Below are positions 5,935 through 12,380 of a stretch of DNA of 13,637 nt, one piece after another. How positions within the stretch are numbered: position 1 is the stretch's first letter; each line of letters starts with the position of its first letter. The translations under genes were made by a program, and so were the position numbers. The notes beneath the pieces were generated by a model. The model made no database searches and was not told the origin of the DNA. It saw only the letters and a program-made list of their open reading frames with translations. Source of the stretch: Pseudomonadota bacterium (GTDB lineage Bacteria; Pseudomonadota; Gammaproteobacteria; Burkholderiales; Burkholderiaceae); assembly GCA_963205525.1 (NCBI GenBank), contig CAUJJP010000001.1, positions 1 through 13,637 on the forward strand, in the 5' to 3' direction.

Positions 5935-6855
5935 TCAGCGCGCCGCCAGTGCGGCGGCGTACAGCGCGTTGCGCGGTGCGCCGCTGATCTGCGCCGCCAG
6001 CGCCACCGCCTGCTTCAGCGGCAGCTCCTGCGCCAGCACCTGCAGCGCGTGCAGGGCGGCGGGGGCGATCTCCTGCTGCGCCGGCGCCGGCTGTGCGTGC
6101 AGCACGAGGGCAAATTCACCGCGCAGGCGGTGCGCGTCCGCCGCCAGCCAGGCCGGAAGCTCGCCGGCGCTGCCGGTGTGCACGGTCTCGAACTGCTTGG
6201 TCAGCTCGCGGCACAGGGTGACGCGGCGCGCCGGGTCGGCGCCTGCGATCGCCTGTGCCAGGGCCTCGATCCGGTGCGGGGCCTCGAACAGCAGCTGCGC
6301 GCCGGGTGCCGCCAGCACGGCCGCGAGTGCGGCGTCGCGCTCGCGCCCGCGTGCGGGCAGGAAGCCGTGCAGGCCGAACGTGGTGGCCACGGTGTCGCCG
6401 GCCACGCTCAGCGCCGCCGGGGCGCTGCTGGCGCCGGGGATGGGCAGCACGCGGTGGCCGGCGCCGGCCACCGCCGCCACGACGCGCGCGCCGGGGTCGC
6501 TGATCGCGGGCGTTCCGGCGTCGCTGACCAGGGTCACGCGCTCGCCCGCGGCCAGGCGCTGCAGCACGCGCTCGCTGCTGGCGGCCTCGTTGTGCCGGTG
6601 CAGCGCCAGCAGCGGCTTGTGCAGGCCCAGGTGCTGCAGCAGCGCACCGCCGACGCGGGTGTCCTCGCAGGCCACGGCGTCGGCGCGCGCCAGCACCGCG
6701 ATCGCGCGCAGCGTGATGTCGGCCAGGTTGCCGATCGGCGTTGCCACCACGTAGAGTGCGGCGGCCGGAAACTGCTGGCCGGCGGTCGCCTGCTCGGCGG
6801 CCTGCAGCAGCAGGGTCTGCAAGGAGGGCGGGGTGTTCAACGCGGGCGGCAGCAA
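5935..6855 (-). CDS. rsmI: 16S rRNA (cytidine(1402)-2'-O)-methyltransferase RsmI
   Basis: RsmI uses S-adenosylmethionine to methylate the ribose of C1402 in 16S rRNA, which helps decoding fidelity in the 30S P site. The 306-aa protein has the tetrapyrrole-methylase fold motifs LYVVATPIGNLADIT (34-48), CEDTR (63-67), VSDAGTPAISDPG (110-122), IPGASS and a GFLP motif, then a C-terminal helical tail. No ATG lies near the N-terminus. The first available start is TTG 6855, with TTG 6840 and TTG 6822 also possible, and none has a ribosome-binding site. A 25-30-residue extension before LYVVATPIGN is, from memory, usual in this order. Its 5' end overlaps the divergent yraN by up to 23 bp, so each gene's control region lies in the other's coding sequence. 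Confidence 0.95.
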   Translation of the reverse strand: MLPPALNTPPSLQTLLLQAAEQATAGQQFPAAALYVVATPIGNLADITLRAIAVLARADAVACEDTRVGGALLQHLGLHKPLLALHRHNEAASSERVLQRLAAGERVTLVSDAGTPAISDPGARVVAAVAGAGHRVLPIPGASSAPAALSVAGDTVATTFGLHGFLPARGRERDAALAAVLAAPGAQLLFEAPHRIEALAQAIAGADPARRVTLCRELTKQFETVHTGSAGELPAWLAADAHRLRGEFALVLHAQPAPAQQEIAPAALHALQVLAQELPLKQAVALAAQISGAPRNALYAAALAAR

Positions 6856-7216
6856 GGCGACGGGCGATGCGGCGGAGGCGCGCGCCCTCGAGCATCTGCA
6901 GCGTCAGGGCCTGACGCTGGTGGAGCGCAATTATCGGGTCGCGCGCGGCCCGCGTGCGCGCGGCGGCGAGGTCGACCTGATCTTGCGCGCGCGCGACGGC
7001 ACGCTGGTGTTCTGCGAGGTGCGCGCGCGCCGCAGCGCCAGCCACGGCGGGGCCGCGGCCAGCGTCGGCGCGGCCAAGCAGCGCGCCCTGGTCTACGCCG
7101 CCCAGCACTACCTGCGGCGCTACGCGCAGCCGCCGGCCTGTCGCTTCGACGTCGTCGCGATCGACGGCGAGCGCCTGCAATGGCTGCCCGGTGCCTTCGA
7201 CGCACCGCCCTGGTGA
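6833..7216 (+). CDS. yraN: YraN family (UPF0102) nuclease-like protein
   Basis: This is a 127-aa member of UPF0102, a family with a predicted PD-(D/E)XK endonuclease-like fold and no firmly established role. Visible family features are GDAAEARALEHLQRQG (11-26), NYR, GGEVDLI (44-50) and VFCEVRARR (59-67). The last two hold the Asp and the E-x-R pair typical of YraN. The start is GTG 6833, strongly supported by AAGGAGG five nt upstream. That ribosome-binding site lies within the rsmI coding region on the other strand. It begins the yraN-diaA-dolP run known from E. coli. A 136-bp gap separates it from diaA, so diaA may have its own promoter. Confidence 0.92.
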   Translation: MFNAGGSKATGDAAEARALEHLQRQGLTLVERNYRVARGPRARGGEVDLILRARDGTLVFCEVRARRSASHGGAAASVGAAKQRALVYAAQHYLRRYAQPPACRFDVVAIDGERLQWLPGAFDAPPW

Positions 7217-7344
7217 TCGGCCTGGGCGCGCGCAGGCGCGCGATCTGCGCCTTGCGCGCGCCACGGTGTGCGGTAGGCGCGCGGCGGTGCCTGCGGTGAC
7301 AGGTTCCGCAGGCGCCGGGGAACCGCGCCCTGCGCCCCCTGTCC

Positions 7345-7350
7345 TACACT
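7345..7350 (+). promoter_or_regulatory. Candidate -10 box upstream of the diaA-like gene
   Basis: TACACT (4 of 6 matches to TATAAT, TAnnnT type) ends 2 nt before ATG 7353 and 8 nt before ATG 7359. No Shine-Dalgarno is visible before either ATG. If functional, the transcript would be leaderless or nearly so from ATG 7359. No convincing -35 box. Confidence 0.3.
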
Positions 7351-7352
7351 TC

Positions 7353-7889
7353 ATGCCGATGTCCGAACCGCGCCTGCAGCAGTCTTTTTTCGACTGCGCC
7401 GACCTGCTCTACCAGGCCGCCGAAACGCTGGCGCGGCCGCTGGACGATGCGCTCTCGGCCTGCGTGGCCTGCCTCACGGCGGGCGGCAAGCTGCTGTGTG
7501 TCGGGGCTCCGCTGGCCGGCCATGCGGCACGCCTGCTGGTGCACGGCTTCGAGCGCGAGCGGCCGGCGCTGGCGGCGCTGGTCATCGAGCCCCAGCCCGC
7601 GCCGCTGCGCGCGCTCGGCCAGCCGGGCGACCTGCTGCTGTTGTTCGACGACGGACTGTCCGCGGCGCAGGCACGCACGCTGGCGCAAACGGCGCACGAG
7701 CAGGACATGACGCTGGTGGCCTTCAGCGGTGCGGCGCCGCCCTGGCGCGACGCGCTCGCCGAGACCGACGTGCTGCTCGCCGCGCCCCACGAACGCAGCG
7801 CGCGCGTGCGCGAACTGCATCTGCTGATGCTGCATGCGCTGGTCGACGCCATAGACCTGCAACTGCTTGGAGAACAGGACCTCGAATGA
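7353..7889 (+). CDS. diaA: Degenerate DiaA-like SIS-domain protein
   Basis: In E. coli DiaA (196 aa) is a tetrameric SIS-fold protein that binds DnaA and promotes timely initiation at oriC. This 178-aa protein aligns with DiaA over its whole length: GGKLLCVG (44-51), FERERPALAAL (67-77), GDLLLLFDDG (92-101), DMTLVAFSG (118-126) and ERSARVRELHLLMLHALVDAIDLQLL (147-172). The sugar-phosphate loop of SIS proteins (GNGTSAANAQH in DiaA) is replaced by GAPLAGHAARL, about 20-25 residues between the first two strands are missing, and STRGNS has become FDDGLS. A catalytic isomerase role is therefore unlikely; a scaffolding role is inferred from the neighbourhood. Leu171 aligns with the DnaA-binding Leu190 of E. 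coli, and Phe191 is Leu here. An ORF extending upstream to 7191 adds a non-homologous Arg-rich stretch and is not preferred. It overlaps dolP by ATGA. Confidence 0.82.
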   Translation: MPMSEPRLQQSFFDCADLLYQAAETLARPLDDALSACVACLTAGGKLLCVGAPLAGHAARLLVHGFERERPALAALVIEPQPAPLRALGQPGDLLLLFDDGLSAAQARTLAQTAHEQDMTLVAFSGAAPPWRDALAETDVLLAAPHERSARVRELHLLMLHALVDAIDLQLLGEQDLE

Positions 7890-8521
7890 AGATCTCTCGT
7901 CGCGCGAACCGGCCCCTGGGCGCCGCCCTGATCGGTGCCGCCGCACTGAGTGCCTTGAGCGCCCTGAGCGGCTGTGCGCCGCTGGTGGTGGGCGGCGTGG
8001 TGGCCGGCAGCGTGCTGGTCGCCACCGACCGCCGCACCACCGGCGCCCAGGTCGAGGACCAGGGCATAGACCTGAAAGCCGCCAGCCGCATCCGCGATCT
8101 CGCGACCCTGGGCCATGTCAACGCCACCAGCTACAACCGCACCCTGCTGCTCACCGGCGAGGTGCCGGACGAGGCGCAGCGCGCGCGCGTCGAGCAGGCC
8201 GTGGCCGGAATCGAGAACCTGAAGTCCGTGGTCAACGAGCTGGCGGTGGCCGGCAACAGCTCGACCACCTCACGCGCCAACGACCTGCAGATCGGCCTCA
8301 AGGTCAAGGCCAGCTTCGTCGACGCCAAGGACTTGAGCGCGAACGCGATCAAGGTCGTGGTCGAGCGCGGGCACGTCTATTTGCTGGGCCGCCTCAGCGA
8401 ACGCGAAGCGGCGCGTGCCGCCGACCTGGCCAGCCGCGTGCCGGGCGTCGTCAAGGTGGTGCGGGTGTTCGAGATCCTCAGCGAGGAAGAGCTCGCGCGC
8501 ATGGAGGCGCAAGCGCGCTGA
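7886..8521 (+). CDS. dolP: BON-domain outer-membrane lipoprotein DolP (YraP)
   Basis: DolP is an outer-membrane lipoprotein with two BON domains that binds anionic lipids, gathers at the division site, and supports envelope integrity and septal amidase control in E. coli. The 211-aa protein starts MKISRR, has a hydrophobic segment, and a lipobox LSGC with lipidated Cys30. Residues +2 and +3 are Ala-Pro, so Lol transport to the outer membrane is expected. BON1 spans about 58-122 (TLLLTGEVPDEAQ) and BON2 about 132-198 (VYLLGRLSEREA, ending in VVKVVRVFEIL). The length is close to E. coli DolP (191 aa). ATG 7886 overlaps the diaA stop as ATGA, with AGGA a few nt upstream, so it is translationally coupled. 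Confidence 0.94.
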   Translation: MKISRRANRPLGAALIGAAALSALSALSGCAPLVVGGVVAGSVLVATDRRTTGAQVEDQGIDLKAASRIRDLATLGHVNATSYNRTLLLTGEVPDEAQRARVEQAVAGIENLKSVVNELAVAGNSSTTSRANDLQIGLKVKASFVDAKDLSANAIKVVVERGHVYLLGRLSEREAARAADLASRVPGVVKVVRVFEILSEEELARMEAQAR

Positions 8522-8659
8522 GGCGCGGGGTTCGAACGCGGCGCACACGCGCCCATGCCGGCCGTGGGCGAAAGGATGGCGTCCACCGATCGCCCGGCTG
8601 ATCGCCGTCAAGGCGCCTGGGCGCGTCTGTCCGCACGGCGAACCGGTGCCGGGAGTCTG

Positions 8660-8676
8660 ACCCCCAAGTTGGGGGT
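8660..8676. promoter_or_regulatory. Perfect 17-bp palindrome, possible activator site or dolP terminator
   Basis: ACCCCCAA and TTGGGGGT flank a single central G (8660-8676). It lies 139 bp after the dolP stop and about 118-134 bp upstream of the transcription start predicted from the sigma-54 promoter. That distance suits an enhancer-binding-protein site. The lack of a T-run argues against a plain intrinsic terminator. The symmetry is seen; the role is inferred. Confidence 0.5.
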
Positions 8677-8767
8677 GTCGGTAGCGGAGACATCGCGCCG
8701 GTCAGCGTGTGTCGGCCGCGATCGCAAGTGATTGATTGAGTGGCAGTTTCTTGTCCGACACGATGCC

Positions 8768-8783
8768 TGGCACATATCGTGCT
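8768..8783 (+). promoter_or_regulatory. Sigma-54 (-24/-12) promoter of the PEP-CTERM gene
   Basis: The sequence TGGCAC-ATATCGT-GCT (8768-8783) matches the consensus TGGCAC-G-N4-TTGC-W. TGGCAC is perfect, GG and GC are separated by exactly 10 nt, and the last T fits W; only the G after TGGCAC and one of the two Ts differ. Transcription would start near 8794, leaving a leader of about 32 nt before ATG 8826. Sigma-54 control of PEP-CTERM genes through the PrsK/PrsR two-component pair is known in exosortase-bearing Gram-negative bacteria, which agrees with this placement. Confidence 0.82.
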
Positions 8784-8825
8784 TATGGCTTTACGTCACC
8801 ATTCATGACCTAAAGGCGGGACACC

Positions 8826-9893
8826 ATGAGACTCTCAGTCATCTCTGCGGCGGCGCTTTTGCTGGCGGCGGCGGGCGGCGCCCAGGCGCAGGCCATCATC
8901 CAGAACAGCCAGGTGCAGCTCGGCGTCGGCGCCTATGGCGCGCTGAACGTGGACGGCGGCACGGCGGCGGCTGGCAGCGGCACCACGGTCGTCGGGCTGC
9001 GCTCGGTGCGCACCAACTCCGACTCCACCTCGCCGGGTTGCCAGTGCGAAGGCTGGGGTGTGGGCATCCGTTCGACCGGCGCCTTCGGCCAGTCCAACAA
9101 CGATGTCGGCGGGGTGCAGAACCTGTCGCTGGTGAGCTTCACCTCCAGCGCCACGACGGCGGTGTCGGTGGTCAACGTGCTGGGTGCCACGGGCGGCGCG
9201 CTGCTGCAGGTCACGCACGACTACCACCCGATCGCCGGCACGCCCTACCTCTACGAGGTGAAGGTGTCGATCAAGAACCTGACGGGTGCGGCCATCAGCG
9301 CCGGCGACCTCGTCTACCGCCGCGTGATGGACTGGGACATCCCCAGCCCTGGCAACGAATCGGTCACCATCCAGGGCGTGCCGAGTGCGCTCGGCATCGC
9401 CAACGGCAGCAACGTGGCGCGTACCGACAACAACGGCTTCAACGCGGGCAACCCGTTCTCGTTCTCCAGCTACGGGCTGATGAACACCAACTTCACGAAC
9501 TCCGAGGCCGGCAACCTTCAGGGCTCGGACAGCTATGACCAGGGCGCGATGTTCGACTTCGAGTTCGAATCCCTGGCCGCCGGTGCGACCCAGACCTTCA
9601 ACACCTACTACGGCGTGGCACCGGACAAGGCGGCGGCCGACCTGGCGCGCTCGCTGGTGGACGGCGACTCCAGCGACGTCGACATCGGCCTGTACTCCTA
9701 CGGCTCCTGCGCCTCCGGATTTTCCGAGTGCAATTCCTCGGTCGGTACGCCGGACACCTTCATCTTCGGCTTCAACATCGTCGACGGCGTGATCGACCCG
9801 GGCGATCCGGTCCCCGAGCCCGGTACCCTGGCATTGACGGGCCTGGCGCTGTTCGGCGTCTGGGGCAGCCGCCGCCGCATCGCGCGCGCCTGA
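8826..9893 (+). CDS. PEP-CTERM sorting-domain surface protein
   Basis: This is a secreted protein expected to be handled by exosortase (EpsH/XrtA type), which recognises the C-terminal signal and links export to exopolysaccharide or floc and biofilm matrix. The 355-aa protein has a signal peptide (MRLSVISAAALLLAAAGGAQA, cleavage near residue 21-23). A Gly/Ser/Asn-rich beta-type body follows with two Cys pairs (72/74 and 295/302). The tail (329-355) is a textbook PEP-CTERM: VPEP, a hydrophobic helix, then SRRR. The body motif DLVYRRVMDWDIP is, from memory, shared by other PEP-CTERM proteins of unknown function; I assign no enzyme activity. The start has AAGGCGGG about 6 nt upstream. It is monocistronic, between a sigma-54 promoter and an intrinsic terminator. 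The exosortase is not in the window. Confidence 0.93.
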   Translation: MRLSVISAAALLLAAAGGAQAQAIIQNSQVQLGVGAYGALNVDGGTAAAGSGTTVVGLRSVRTNSDSTSPGCQCEGWGVGIRSTGAFGQSNNDVGGVQNLSLVSFTSSATTAVSVVNVLGATGGALLQVTHDYHPIAGTPYLYEVKVSIKNLTGAAISAGDLVYRRVMDWDIPSPGNESVTIQGVPSALGIANGSNVARTDNNGFNAGNPFSFSSYGLMNTNFTNSEAGNLQGSDSYDQGAMFDFEFESLAAGATQTFNTYYGVAPDKAAADLARSLVDGDSSDVDIGLYSYGSCASGFSECNSSVGTPDTFIFGFNIVDGVIDPGDPVPEPGTLALTGLALFGVWGSRRRIARA

Positions 9894-9915
9894 GCACGGC
9901 TTCTCGCTCGCTGCC

Positions 9916-9953
9916 AGCCCCTCGCGGTGCGCCCGCCGAGGGGCTTTTCGTTT
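9916..9953 (+). terminator. Intrinsic terminator of the PEP-CTERM gene
   Basis: AGCCCCTCG (9916-9924) pairs with CGAGGGGCT (9937-9945) around a 12-nt loop and is followed by TTTCGTTT. It starts 23 bp after the stop codon. This is a standard rho-independent terminator and separates the PEP-CTERM gene from the TPR gene. Confidence 0.88.
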
Positions 9954-10013
9954 CGGTGCCCGGCCGCCTATGCTTGCCGACCGCCCATGCACCCCGCCCC
10001 GGGATTCCCGCCC

Positions 10014-11330
10014 ATGCGATTCGATCCGAGACTGCCCGTCACCTCCTGCGCGATCTCGCTTGCCGCCTCGCTCGCGATCGCACTTGCCGCGGTGCCTTGC
10101 GATGCGGCGCCGGTGGCGATCGACAAGACCCTCGGGCCCGCGCCTGCGGCCAAGGAAGATCGCTTCGGGGCCGCGCGCGAAGCCATCGCGCGGCAGGACT
10201 TCGCGCGCGCCGACGCCTTGTTCAAGGAGGCGATCGCGAAGGACGGACCTTCTCCCGATGCCTACCTGGGCCTGGCCGAGAGCGCGCGCGTCAGAGGCGA
10301 TGCGGCGGCCATCCCGGGCTGGCTGGAGGCGGCGCTGAAGGCAGGCCCGCGCCACGCGCCCACCCTGCTGGCCTGGGCGCGCTGGCACTATGCGAAGGCC
10401 GAGTACGCCAAGGCCGAGGCGTTCTGGAAGCGCGCGGTGGAAGCCGACCCGCAATCGCCGACGGCGCTCGTCGACCTCGGCGACTTTTTCTTCAACCTGC
10501 GCGACGATCTCGACCAGGCAGGCCGCTACTACCGGCGCGCGCTGGCGATCGAGCCGCGCCACCCCGGCGCCCACTACGCCCTGGGCACCCAGCTCGCGCG
10601 CAGCGGTCGGCTGGACGAGGCGATGGTCGAATGGCAGGAAGCGGCGCGCCTGTCGCCCGCCAACCCGCTGCCGCTGCGCGCCCTGGCGGGCGGCCATGCC
10701 GCGCGTGGTGACCGCAACAAGGCGCTTACCCTGCTCGACCAGGCGCTCGCCCTGCAGCCGGGTTTTTATCTGGCGCGCCTGGACAAGGGCGAGCTGCTGC
10801 TGCAGATGGGGCGTGGCGAGGACGCGCTGGCCGAGCTGCAGGCCGTGGTGCGCGCCGAGCCCAAGGTGGCGCAGGCCCATCTGAGCCTGGGCCAGGCGCT
10901 GCAGCAGCTCGGCCGCGCGGACGCCGCGATGGCGGCCTACCGGCAGGTGATCGCGCTCGACCCCGAGCATGTGGTGGCGCTGAACAACCTCGCCTGGCTG
11001 GCTGCCGAGCGCAGCGACGTGGCCGATCGCGGTCTGGCCTGGGCGAACAAGGCGGCGTCCCTGGCACCGAACGCGCCCCTGGTGCAGGGCACGTTGGCCT
11101 GGGTGCGCTTGCAGCGCGGCGAGGCGGCGCAGGCGCAGACGCTGCTGGAGTCCCTGGTGCGCGGCGCCGGCAAGACGACGCCCGAGTCGCACTACCTGCT
11201 CGGCGTCGTGCTCGAAGGACGCGGGCAGGCCAAGCCCGCGGCTGCCGCGCTGCGCGAAGCCCTGCGCCTGAACCCTTCCTTCGCCCAGGCCGCGGATGCG
11301 CGGGCGCGGCTGAAGAAGCTGGACGGCTGA
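10014..11330 (+). CDS. Secreted tetratricopeptide-repeat protein
   Basis: This 438-aa protein starts with a signal peptide: MRFDPR, a hydrophobic run through SLAASLAIALAAVP, and a cleavage site near DAA. The rest is about 11 consecutive 34-residue TPR units from residue ~48 to the end (typical anchors: AEAFWKRAVEADPQSP, HYALGTQLARSGRLDEA, AALREALRLNPSF). TPR arrays bind other proteins; the location should be periplasmic. The late repeat containing ALNNLAWLAAE is of the kind found in PrsT and other PEP-CTERM-associated TPR proteins, and the neighbour is a PEP-CTERM gene. A link to that system is inference only, and PrsT itself is much longer. ATG 9987 is also in frame but adds nine residues before the signal peptide. 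TATGCT at 9969-9974 could be its -10 box. It converges on the oxidoreductase gene. Confidence 0.85.
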   Translation: MRFDPRLPVTSCAISLAASLAIALAAVPCDAAPVAIDKTLGPAPAAKEDRFGAAREAIARQDFARADALFKEAIAKDGPSPDAYLGLAESARVRGDAAAIPGWLEAALKAGPRHAPTLLAWARWHYAKAEYAKAEAFWKRAVEADPQSPTALVDLGDFFFNLRDDLDQAGRYYRRALAIEPRHPGAHYALGTQLARSGRLDEAMVEWQEAARLSPANPLPLRALAGGHAARGDRNKALTLLDQALALQPGFYLARLDKGELLLQMGRGEDALAELQAVVRAEPKVAQAHLSLGQALQQLGRADAAMAAYRQVIALDPEHVVALNNLAWLAAERSDVADRGLAWANKAASLAPNAPLVQGTLAWVRLQRGEAAQAQTLLESLVRGAGKTTPESHYLLGVVLEGRGQAKPAAAALREALRLNPSFAQAADARARLKKLDG

Positions 11331-11338
11331 AGCGAGGG

Positions 11339-11362
11339 CCGGCGCCTGCGCGGCGCAGCCGG
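11339..11362. terminator. Short GC hairpin between convergent genes
   Basis: CCGGC (11339-11343) pairs with GCCGG (11358-11362), with an inner GCC/GGC extension, in the 34-bp gap between the TPR stop and the oxidoreductase stop. No T-run is present. It is weakly supported as a shared terminator and rests mainly on position. Confidence 0.3.
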
Positions 11363-11364
11363 GT

Positions 11365-12282
11365 TCAGCGGCGCAGCCTACGGATCAGGCTGGAGGTGTC
11401 CCAGCGCTGGCCGCCCATGGCCTGCACCTCGGCATAGAACTGATCCACCAGCGCCGTCACCGGCAGCTGGGCGCCGTTGCGCCGCGCCTCGTCCAGCACC
11501 AGGCCGAGGTCTTTGCGCATCCAGTCCACGGCGAAGCCGAAGTCGAAGCGGTCCTCCACCATGCTGCGTCCGCGGTTGTCCATCTGCCAGCTCTGCGCCG
11601 CGCCCTTGCCGATCACGTCCAGCACCAGCGGCATGTCCAGCCCGGCGCGCTGGCCGAAGGCGACCGCTTCCGCCAGGCCTTGCACGAGGCCGGCGATGCA
11701 GACCTGGTTCACCATCTTGGCGAGCTGGCCCGCGCCGGCTTCACCCACCAGCGTGACGGCGCGCGCAAATGCCAGGGCCAGCGGGCGCATGGCCTCGAAG
11801 GGCTGGGCATCGCCGCCGCACATCACGGTCAGGGCGCCGTTCACGGCGCCGGCCTGGCCGCCGGACACCGGGGCGTCGATGAAGTGCGCGCCCTGCGCAC
11901 GCGCGGCGGCGTGCAGCTCGCGCGCGACCGCGGCCGAGGCGGTGGTGTGGTCGACGAACACCGCCCCGGGCGCGAGCGTGCTGAATGCGCCCTGCGCGCC
12001 TTGCGCGCCGGGTGCACCGCCGAGCGTGACCGCGCGCAGATCGTCGTCGTTGCCGACACAGGCGAACACGAACTCGGCGCCGCTGGCGGCCTCGGCCGGG
12101 GTGTCCGCCCGCGTGCCCGGGTGCTCGGCGAGCCAGGCCTGCGCCTTCGCGGCGCTGCGGTTGTAGACCGTCACCGTGTGGCCGGCGCGCGCCAGGTGGC
12201 CGGCCATCGGGTAGCCCATCACGCCCAGGCCGAGAAAGGCCACGCGGCGCGGGGCGACGGGTTCGTAGCTGCGTGTGTTCAT
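11365..12282 (-). CDS. NAD(P)-dependent beta-hydroxyacid dehydrogenase (3-hydroxyisobutyrate dehydrogenase family)
   Basis: This is a cytosolic enzyme of the family containing 3-hydroxyisobutyrate dehydrogenase (MmsB), tartronate-semialdehyde reductase (GarR/GlxR) and related reductases. The 305-aa protein has the Rossmann motif GLGVMGYPMAGHL (18-30), the substrate-binding DAPVSGGQAGA (136-146), TVMCGG, and the catalytic lysine Lys189 in GAGQLAKMVNQ. YNRS follows beta-2, and the Arg there suggests NADP may be accepted. Substrate cannot be decided from sequence: 3-hydroxyisobutyrate (valine breakdown) and tartronate semialdehyde are both possible. A small GAQGAQGA insertion (92-99) lengthens the loop before the ATLAPG-type motif. 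ATG 12282 lacks a Shine-Dalgarno, but TAACAT lies 6 nt upstream. It is divergent from the livGF transporter. Confidence 0.88.
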   Translation of the reverse strand: MNTRSYEPVAPRRVAFLGLGVMGYPMAGHLARAGHTVTVYNRSAAKAQAWLAEHPGTRADTPAEAASGAEFVFACVGNDDDLRAVTLGGAPGAQGAQGAFSTLAPGAVFVDHTTASAAVARELHAAARAQGAHFIDAPVSGGQAGAVNGALTVMCGGDAQPFEAMRPLALAFARAVTLVGEAGAGQLAKMVNQVCIAGLVQGLAEAVAFGQRAGLDMPLVLDVIGKGAAQSWQMDNRGRSMVEDRFDFGFAVDWMRKDLGLVLDEARRNGAQLPVTALVDQFYAEVQAMGGQRWDTSSLIRRLRR

Positions 12283-12288
12283 GCGCCC

Positions 12289-12294
12289 ATGTTA
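12289..12294 (-). promoter_or_regulatory. Candidate -10 box directly upstream of the oxidoreductase
   Basis: The minus strand reads TAACAT, GGGCGC, then the ATG at 12282. This is the same 6-nt geometry as at tldD and would give a leaderless transcript. No -35 box is evident. An ATG inside this element opens only a 3-codon frame. Confidence 0.3.
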
Positions 12295-12352
12295 GAGCGT
12301 GGCAGCGTGCCGTGCCGGGCGCTGCGGCAGCGTCCCGCCGCGCGCCGGGACT

Positions 12353-12380
12353 GCGGGTTTGCTTAAGCACAAACCCCCGC
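12353..12380. promoter_or_regulatory. Inverted repeat upstream of livG, possible operator
   Basis: GCGGGTTTG (12353-12361) and CAAACCC plus GC (12370-12380) flank a centre containing the palindrome GCTTAAGC (12361-12368). It lies in the 124-136 bp between the divergent oxidoreductase and livG, immediately before the proposed livG -35 box. The position fits a regulator-binding site that could serve both genes. No regulator is identifiable from the window. Confidence 0.45.

Larger units (their letters stand above)
8522..8825. other. 304-bp intergenic region with palindrome and sigma-54 promoter
   Basis: No protein-coding gene is supported here. The first 130 bp are GC-rich and hold nothing I recognise. 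From 8660 on it contains a perfect 17-bp palindrome, three copies of the heptamer GTGTCGG/CCGACAC (8675, 8709 and inverted at 8755), and a -24/-12 promoter. The last 100 bp are clearly more AT-rich than the surroundings, as expected of a control region for the PEP-CTERM gene. Confidence 0.7.

Noticed and set aside
4248..5987. 579-codon plus-strand frame antisense to tldD
   Set aside because: The TldD frame on the other strand is full-length with all family motifs. The shadow product is His/Ala/Gly-rich with no recognisable domain and runs on into the small secreted gene in another frame.
7191..7352. N-terminal extension of the diaA-like ORF to 7191
   Set aside because: The extra 54 residues are Arg/Pro/Ala-rich, do not match DiaA, and overlap the yraN end.
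7496..8521. 341-codon frame joining an out-of-frame diaA segment to dolP
   Set aside because: The first part is a shadow of diaA. The real dolP starts at ATG 7886 with a lipoprotein signal and an ATGA overlap.
8835..11192. 785-codon open frame on the minus strand, antisense to the PEP-CTERM and TPR genes
   Set aside because: Its product is low-complexity Arg/Gly/Ala/His-rich with no domain, and it lies opposite two genes with clear signal peptides, TPRs and a PEP-CTERM tail. Long shadow frames are expected at this GC content.
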